Source: Bacteroides sp. (GTDB lineage Bacteria; Bacteroidota; Bacteroidia; Bacteroidales; Bacteroidaceae). Taken from it: a DNA stretch of 30,389 bases. Positions within the stretch are counted from its first letter, which is position 1; each line of letters starts with the position of its first letter. A model generated the notes under the pieces. It made no database searches, was not told the origin of the DNA, and worked only from the letters and a program-made list of their open reading frames with translations. Below, one piece after another: positions 25,784 to 30,389 of this stretch. A program made the translations under genes and the position numbers. Location: contig JASLCG010000145.1 in NCBI GenBank assembly GCA_030151885.1, positions 1 to 30,389 on the forward strand, read 5' to 3'.

Positions 25784-26989
25784 TTAGGAATTCTTATGCT
25801 TTTGTCTTGAAATAAATTCTGCAGTTAAGCTAATTATCATTGTTATGCCAAATAGTATACATCCTAATAAGAATAGTGCCTGAAAGTGCATACCTCCTGA
25901 TGGTGCCTCTCCTAACTCTGCAGCAATAGTAGCTGGTATTGTTCTGATAGGTTCAAAGAGAGTGTTTGGTATTACAGCTGCATTTCCTGTAACCATTAAT
26001 ACGGCCATCGTTTCTCCTATGGCTCTACCTATTCCTAGTACTACAGCAGCAGATATACCCGACTTAGCATAGGGTATAATTACTCTATAGATGGTTTGCC
26101 ATTTACTTGCTCCTAGTGCTAAGCTTGCTTCTCTCATTGCTCGTGGAGTATTTCGCATTGAATCTTCAGCTATTGTAATAATGGTTGGTAATGCCATAAT
26201 AGCTAAGATTAAACTTCCAGTAAAAGCTGTTTCTCCTACAGGTATATTAAAAGTTTTTTGTACAAGAGGTACTAAAACAACGAGTCCGAAAAAACCATAA
26301 ACAACAGATGGAATACCTGCAAGTAGTTCAATAACGGGTTTAAGGAAGGCTCGCATTTTGTGTCCAGCAAGCTCTGATAAGTAGATAGCAACGCCTAGTG
26401 CTAAGGGAAGTGCTATTAATATAGCCATTATACTAATTAAAAGTGTGCCAAGAAATAATGGCATGAAACCATATTGTGGAGTCGGTGTTGAAGTGGGAAT
26501 CCAATCTTTTCCTAAAAAGAACTCTTTCCAACCAAACTCTTCAGTTGGTAGTACGTAAACATCTTTACTTTCGGGTGCGTGCTTTTTAGGTATGAAAGCT
26601 ATAATATTGGGGTTGTTAGTAATAATTTCTCCAATTTTAGGAGTAACCAATATATAGTCTTCTCCGAGCTCTTCTTCAGAGTAGTGGTTTAGTAACTCAT
26701 CAAACCTAAAAGTACTTATGGGGGCATCAGTTCCTCCTAATTGTGACCAGTTGGTTATATTCTCATCGAAAATCTCTTTAATTTCGTGCGACGATAGTGA
26801 GGTGACTCTATTGTTAGCATTAATAGCTACGACATAACCTTTCTCGACGGTTGGATTCTTAAATAGTCCGAATCCTTCTTTAAATAAGAAAATGGTAATG
26901 AGTACAATAATAATAGTTGTAATAGCTCCACTAAGAGTTAGGAGTCCTTCAATAAGTTTTTCTGTGTACTTAATTATTCTTTTCTTCAT
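25784..26989 (-). CDS. pstC: Phosphate ABC transporter permease PstC with a PstS-like periplasmic insert
   Basis: 401 aa, about 90-100 residues longer than the usual 300-320. Helix 1 is at about 22-38. Residues 50-148 form an extra periplasmic segment, and the classic permease part follows (176-392): GIPSVVYGFFG at 225-235, ASLALGASKWQTIYR at 288-302 and GIGRAIGETMAV at 319-330. The extra segment resembles the binding protein of the same operon: PstC 70-86 (IKEIFDENITNWSQLGG) against PstS 125-141 (LDSIFTGKITNWKELGG), 9 of 17 identical. The phosphate-binding RETSSGT of PstS is replaced by FRFDE, so the segment probably does not bind phosphate the usual way. It overlaps pstS by 4 nt. Confidence 0.93.
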   Translation of the reverse strand: MKKRIIKYTEKLIEGLLTLSGAITTIIIVLITIFLFKEGFGLFKNPTVEKGYVVAINANNRVTSLSSHEIKEIFDENITNWSQLGGTDAPISTFRFDELLNHYSEEELGEDYILVTPKIGEIITNNPNIIAFIPKKHAPESKDVYVLPTEEFGWKEFFLGKDWIPTSTPTPQYGFMPLFLGTLLISIMAILIALPLALGVAIYLSELAGHKMRAFLKPVIELLAGIPSVVYGFFGLVVLVPLVQKTFNIPVGETAFTGSLILAIMALPTIITIAEDSMRNTPRAMREASLALGASKWQTIYRVIIPYAKSGISAAVVLGIGRAIGETMAVLMVTGNAAVIPNTLFEPIRTIPATIAAELGEAPSGGMHFQALFLLGCILFGITMIISLTAEFISRQKHKNS

Positions 26990-27843
26990 GATTCTGATTG
27001 TGTATTTGTAGCTTGAAACTTTGGATTAGGGATGAATCCTATGTTCAGGATAATATTTTGTCCTTCAGTAGACATAATGAAGTTTAATAACTTTTCTATA
27101 TGTTGCATCTCTTTTTTTATATAGTAGAAGTATAAAGGACGTATTATGGGGTAATCAGAGTTTGTTGATAGTTGTGGGGTACTATAACTTAATCCTTTGT
27201 TATAAGATACTTTTAAAGCTTTTACACGTGGGTTTAGATAGGCTAATCCAACGTATCCTATAGCTCCTTTAGTTTGACTGATTGATTGAATAACCGAACC
27301 GGTTGCAGGCATACTCATAATGCCACTTTTGTAGTTCTTATTTTTTAGAACGCTCTCTTTGAAGAATTCATATGTACCAGATGAGGTTTCTCTTGCGTAA
27401 GGAATTATTTTAAGATTAGGCCCTCCTAGCTCTTTCCAATTAGTTATTTTACCTGTAAAGATGGAGTCAAGTTGTTCTCTTGTTAATTGGTCGATGGGGT
27501 TGTCGGGGTGGATAATAACAGCTAGAGCATCGTATGCAACTATGAGTTCTTCGACATCTTTTCCGTTGTTTTTAAGTTTAGCTTTTTCATCAAATTTTAT
27601 TTTTCTAGATGATTGAGCTATATCGGTTGTGCCCTCTAAAAGAGATGATATTCCTACACCACTACCTCCTCCTGTTACAATGACAGTCTCTTTTGGATAC
27701 TTTTGCATAAACACCTCTGCCTCTTTCTGAGATATTGGAAGTACAGTATCAGATCCTTTTATGCGCTGTGCTTGAGAAGGAATGTGTACTAGTAGTGCTA
27801 TGAAAAGTGTAATAAAAAGCTTATCCATATATTTTGTATTCAT
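26986..27843 (-). CDS. pstS: Phosphate-binding protein PstS
   Basis: 285 aa with a signal peptide (6-25, cleavage near SQAQ); the first Met or Met6 could start it. It is a periplasmic PBP-like protein. Phosphate-contacting motifs are GSDTVLP at 30-36, TGGGSGVG at 57-64, DIAQSSR at 74-80 and RETSSGTYEFF at 151-161. The family signature ITNWKELGG is at 133-141 and GAIGYVGLAYL at 193-203. There is no lipobox, unlike many Gram-positive PstS proteins. It is the first gene of the operon, under a promoter with a PhoB-box-like array, and overlaps pstC by 4 nt, which couples their translation. Confidence 0.96.
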   Translation of the reverse strand: MNTKYMDKLFITLFIALLVHIPSQAQRIKGSDTVLPISQKEAEVFMQKYPKETVIVTGGGSGVGISSLLEGTTDIAQSSRKIKFDEKAKLKNNGKDVEELIVAYDALAVIIHPDNPIDQLTREQLDSIFTGKITNWKELGGPNLKIIPYARETSSGTYEFFKESVLKNKNYKSGIMSMPATGSVIQSISQTKGAIGYVGLAYLNPRVKALKVSYNKGLSYSTPQLSTNSDYPIIRPLYFYYIKKEMQHIEKLLNFIMSTEGQNIILNIGFIPNPKFQATNTQSES

Positions 27844-27878
27844 AATTTATCAAAAACTTAATCTCTCTTGTTGTTTGA

Positions 27879-27886
27879 CAAATTTA
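27879..27886 (-). promoter_or_regulatory. -7 promoter element of the pst operon
   Basis: TAAATTTG on the minus strand matches TAnnTTTG exactly, 35 nt upstream of the pstS ATG. No TTTG-like -33 element precedes it at normal spacing; that region is occupied by the hexamer array, as in activator-dependent Pho promoters. Confidence 0.65.
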
Positions 27887-27895
27887 TATATGGTT

Positions 27896-27934
27896 TATTA
27901 CGGAGCACTTAACATTATGTTACGATTTTATTAA
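27896..27934 (-). promoter_or_regulatory. Putative PhoB box: four hexamers at 11-bp spacing
   Basis: On the minus strand from 27934 downwards the hexamers are TTAATA, GTAACA, TTAAGT and GTAATA. Each is separated by 5 nt, so starts fall exactly 11 bp apart. The consensus is close to (T/G)TAA(T/C)A. The last hexamer ends 9 bp before the -7 element. PhoB/PhoP proteins bind 11-bp direct repeats placed this way in other phyla. Confidence 0.65.
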
Positions 27935-27990
27935 GATTTAGGGTGTTAAAACACTCTTGTATTATGAGAAGTATATTTTGAATGTGTCTT

Positions 27991-29004
27991 TTACGACTTA
28001 ATATCAGTGAGGCCTTCTAATAATGTTGATATAGAACCATATGTTATCTGATTTCCATCTTTAGTGATTAATAATAACTTAAATGGCTCTTCATTTACTA
28101 TTTCAATAGTAATGTCGGCTGTAGAGGATAAGGCATACCCCAATCTATATAAGGCCTTTTTAATTAAAATAAAATTACTGCCACTGCCAACTAGTTTTAC
28201 TGTATTAATCTCGGGTATATTAACTTTAAAGACTCCTGTATTATTTTCAAAGTAGAGATCACTATTTTCAAAAAACTTATTAATATGTCCTAGTCTAACT
28301 AAATCTTCAGGAGCTCCTGTAATTAACCTCTTTTCATTAGAAAACAACCAAATCTTATCGGCTATTTGATAAGCCAATTCCATATCGTGCGTGGATAGTA
28401 AAATTGTTTTGTTTTTTTGATGTGCTAATGAATGCAGTAATTTTAACACTTCAACTTTGCTGGGGTAGTCTAAAAAGGCTGTGGGTTCATCTAGCAGTAT
28501 TATAGGTGTGTCTTGTGCTAGAGCTTTTGCTATTAGAACTTTTTGTTTTTCTCCATCGCTAAGCGTATCTATATATCGCTTTCTTAAAGGTGCAATGCCA
28601 ATTTCATTGATAGCATTATCTATGATTGTTTTATCTTGTTGAGTAAGGGTTCCAAAGAAATTAGTGTAGGGTGTGCGTCCACTTTCTACGAGCTCTTCTA
28701 CTGTCATATTATAGACTTGGGGACGTTGTGTTAGGACAATACTTATAACTTTTGCCAGCTCTTCTGTTTTATACGTACTTAATTCCTTTTCTTTAATATG
28801 TATATTCCCCTCTAGACTTGGTGTAAAGTTAGTTATGGTTTTTAAAAGAGTAGATTTACCAACCCCATTAGCTCCTAAAAGGCAAGTTAGCTCTCCAGAA
28901 TGAAGGGTTTCGCTTATATTTGTAATAATAGGCGATTTAAGCTTTTTATAACTATATCCGATGGTTAAGTTATCAAATACTATGGTTGGTTGTCTTTTAC
29001 TCAT
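27991..29004 (-). CDS. FecE/BtuD-type ABC transporter ATPase with C-terminal extension
   Basis: A 337-aa ABC ATPase of the iron-siderophore/hemin/cobalamin importer class. The Walker A motif GANGVGKST is at 44-52, the Q-loop Q93 in VLTQRP, the signature LSDGEKQK at 148-155, Walker B IILLDEP at 168-174 and switch His206. VEELVESGRTPYTNFFG is typical of the FecE/FhuC class. Residues about 225-337 form an extension not seen in short FecE proteins, with a C-terminal ITYGSISTLLEGL stretch. No permease or substrate-binding protein lies in the window, so the ligand is unknown. It begins 4 nt after the GH109-like gene, so translational coupling is likely. Confidence 0.88.
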   Translation of the reverse strand: MSKRQPTIVFDNLTIGYSYKKLKSPIITNISETLHSGELTCLLGANGVGKSTLLKTITNFTPSLEGNIHIKEKELSTYKTEELAKVISIVLTQRPQVYNMTVEELVESGRTPYTNFFGTLTQQDKTIIDNAINEIGIAPLRKRYIDTLSDGEKQKVLIAKALAQDTPIILLDEPTAFLDYPSKVEVLKLLHSLAHQKNKTILLSTHDMELAYQIADKIWLFSNEKRLITGAPEDLVRLGHINKFFENSDLYFENNTGVFKVNIPEINTVKLVGSGSNFILIKKALYRLGYALSSTADITIEIVNEEPFKLLLITKDGNQITYGSISTLLEGLTDIKS

Positions 29005-29008
29005 TTTT

Positions 29009-30250
29009 TTATTCTGTAAATAGAAAGTTAGGAATATCTATTGATATACTATTATTTAATACAGATTTTTCGGATAGTTCGGCAATGCAAGACCACTGTG
29101 CAGCATCATATACGCTTATATCCATTGGTAAACCATTTTGTAAACAGTAAATTAATCTATAGTCCATCATGTAATTCATTGTATTTTCAATACCAGCTTT
29201 TTTTGCGGGGGTACCTATCTCTTTGACAAAAGGGTGCTGATGTGTTTGTAGTAATAACTCTTGATCAGCAGTAGTATTTGTTTCTTTGTTTTCAAGTATC
29301 ACTACCTCTTGTGGGTACTTTTGAGCAAAACCTTTGGTTCCTGCTATTGTAAATAACCTATTATAAGGCTGGGGTAAGGATATGCTATATTGAAGGAGGA
29401 TTGTTTTGCCAAGAGCTGTTCTTATTAGGGTGGTGTTCATATCTCCCATTTTAAATTTAAGCTGGGCTTCTGCTGAATTTACTCCGTATTTACTCTTAGC
29501 ATATTCTGAAAATCCTTTTTGACAGGAAGACATTGAGACTAATGAAGTCATATAATCAGTATCGTTTAATCCTATTATTTTAGCTAGAGGGCCTAGACCA
29601 TGTGTAGGGTAGGGATTACCTGTATGTTTTAAACAATAGTCAAGGCTCCAATTGTTGTATGTACCACCAGCATTGGTGCTTTTAAAGTAATAAGCTCTTA
29701 AATCATGTATGTAAGCTCCTTCTACATGACTAATATCTCCTAATAGGCCTTTGCGCACTATGTTTAATATGTTGAGGCTAAAAGGGTCGTAACAACAGTT
29801 TTCAAGCATTGTACAATGCATTCTTGTTCGTTCAGCAGTATGCACTAGTTGCCAGCACTCATCTACTTTAATGGCTGCCGGTACTTCTATAGCTACATGT
29901 TTACCATTATTCATAGCTTCTAGGGCTATCCTAGTATGCGATAACCAATCTGTACATACAATTACTAAATTGACTTGTGGATCTTTGCAAAGTTTTAACC
30001 AAGCCTGATCACCATTATAAATGTTTGGACAAGGTTTTAGATGTTGTTTAAGAATATCTTTGGCAATAAATGTATTATGCTCTTCGATGTCGGCAAGAGC
30101 TACGACTTCAAAGTTTTCTAACTGCAGTTGCATATATCTTTTAAGAGTTGCAACACCTCTATTGCCAAGACCAACGATGCCAATCTTGACTATCTTTATA
30201 GGCTTATGTTTTAAGCCTTGTACATGATTTGGTTTGCGCTTGTTTTTCAT
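29009..30250 (-). CDS. GH109-like Gfo/Idh/MocA-family NAD-dependent enzyme
   Basis: 413 aa. An N-terminal Rossmann domain (20-150) has GIVGLGNRG at 24-32, an acid after strand 2 (ALADIEE) and EVPA at 122-125, where ordinary dehydrogenases have EKP. The C-terminal alpha/beta domain contains MLENCCYD at 148-155, VEGAYIHDLR at 176-185 and GNPYPTHGLGP at 211-221 (Tyr214, His217). These motifs are characteristic of GH109 alpha-N-acetylgalactosaminidases, which hydrolyse by an NAD+-dependent redox route. There is no Tat or Sec signal peptide; the N-terminus is basic (MKNKRKPNHV), so this copy looks cytoplasmic. The substrate is inferred, and a plain sugar dehydrogenase remains possible. Confidence 0.8.
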   Translation of the reverse strand: MKNKRKPNHVQGLKHKPIKIVKIGIVGLGNRGVATLKRYMQLQLENFEVVALADIEEHNTFIAKDILKQHLKPCPNIYNGDQAWLKLCKDPQVNLVIVCTDWLSHTRIALEAMNNGKHVAIEVPAAIKVDECWQLVHTAERTRMHCTMLENCCYDPFSLNILNIVRKGLLGDISHVEGAYIHDLRAYYFKSTNAGGTYNNWSLDYCLKHTGNPYPTHGLGPLAKIIGLNDTDYMTSLVSMSSCQKGFSEYAKSKYGVNSAEAQLKFKMGDMNTTLIRTALGKTILLQYSISLPQPYNRLFTIAGTKGFAQKYPQEVVILENKETNTTADQELLLQTHQHPFVKEIGTPAKKAGIENTMNYMMDYRLIYCLQNGLPMDISVYDAAQWSCIAELSEKSVLNNSISIDIPNFLFTE

Positions 30251-30256
30251 AATTCA

Positions 30257-30264
30257 CAAATATA
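30257..30264 (-). promoter_or_regulatory. -7 promoter element of the GH109-like gene
   Basis: TATATTTG on the minus strand matches TAnnTTTG exactly and ends only 6 nt upstream of the ATG. If used, the mRNA would be leaderless or nearly so. It lies between the tRNA terminator and the gene, where a promoter is needed. Confidence 0.5.
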
Positions 30265-30284
30265 GAAATTAGGCAGTATAGAAT

Positions 30285-30320
30285 AAAAAAAGAGAGAACC
30301 TTAATTAAGATTCTCTCTTT
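30285..30320 (-). terminator. Terminator downstream of tRNA-Gly
   Basis: On the minus strand AAAGAGAGAA pairs with TTCTCTCTTT, with an inner CTTAA/TTAAG pairing. A run of seven T follows (plus-strand A-run 30285-30291). It lies 5 nt past the tRNA 3' end. Confidence 0.85.
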
Positions 30321-30324
30321 GTAG

Positions 30325-30389
30325 AGCGGAAGACGGGACTCAAACCCGCGACCCTCAGCTTGGAAGGCTAATGCTCTATCAACTGAGCT
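30325..30389 (-). tRNA. tRNA-Gly (anticodon UCC), 5' end outside the window
   Basis: On the minus strand the D stem GCTC/GAGC, the anticodon loop CTTCCAA (anticodon TCC at 30364-30362), the T arm GCGGG-TTTGAGT-CCCGT and the 3' acceptor half CTTCCGC with discriminator T are present. The first 9 or so bases of the 5' acceptor strand lie beyond the window edge. CCA is not encoded (TCTA follows). Confidence 0.92.

Noticed and set aside
27941..27956. Terminator for the ABC ATPase gene (GAGTGTTTTAACACCC on the minus strand)
   Set aside because: The stem is 6-7 bp with one wobble and a tiny loop, with no U-run after it. It may simply be part of the pst upstream region.
30086..30096. Further copy of the GTCGGCAA repeat word
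   Set aside because: The match is short and lies inside the GH109-like coding region at the conserved ALADIEE, with none of the flanking words.

Overview
This is an AT-rich window that reads as a member of the Bacteroidales (phylum Bacteroidota). The evidence is a SusC/SusD pair, lipoproteins with Bacteroidota-style lipoboxes, a propeller/Y_Y_Y/LuxR-type membrane regulator, and recurrent TAnnTTTG -7 promoter elements. I cannot name the genus from the sequence; the low GC would fit Dysgonomonas-like relatives, but that is a guess.

Left part (1-4.9 kb): two divergent GH20 beta-hexosaminidase genes share a 339-bp promoter region. The left one is exported by an ordinary signal peptide. The right one is a lipoprotein with a C-terminal PA14-like domain. 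Each has its own terminator.

Central part (5.1-19.0 kb): a complete polysaccharide utilisation locus. A membrane-anchored sensor/regulator with a periplasmic two-component-type propeller, no kinase, and a cytoplasmic LuxR-type HTH precedes one rightward operon: SusC, SusD, LamG-type surface glycan-binding lipoprotein, GH144-like lipoprotein, GH3 beta-glucosidase, second GH144-like lipoprotein. GH144 plus GH3 points to beta-1,2-glucan (cyclic or linear, bacterial) as the substrate. The model is: a surface GH144 cuts the glucan, SusCD imports fragments, a periplasmic GH144 trims them, and GH3 releases glucose.

Right part (19.5-27.9 kb, leftward): a phosphate block in the order pstS-pstC-pstA-pstB-phoU-phoB-phoR, followed with short gaps by an exported endonuclease/exonuclease/phosphatase-family lipoprotein and ridA. 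The pstS promoter carries four hexamers at exact 11-bp spacing that end 9 bp from the -7 element, a convincing PhoB box. PstC contains an extra periplasmic segment that resembles a piece of the PstS binding protein.

Far right (28.0-30.4 kb, leftward): an iron/cobalamin-type ABC ATPase with a C-terminal extension, placed 4 nt after a GH109-like Gfo/Idh/MocA enzyme, then a terminator and a tRNA-Gly(UCC) cut by the window end.

Two diverged copies of a roughly 83-bp structured intergenic repeat lie at positions 32-115 and 19233-19315. They are in opposite orientation, each 3' of an outward-facing terminal gene, so they bracket the whole carbohydrate block. I see no CRISPR array, transposase, integrase or phage gene. 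Most of the window is recognisable biology; the parts that look least described are the PstC insert, the bracketing repeat, and the regulator-promoter dyad.
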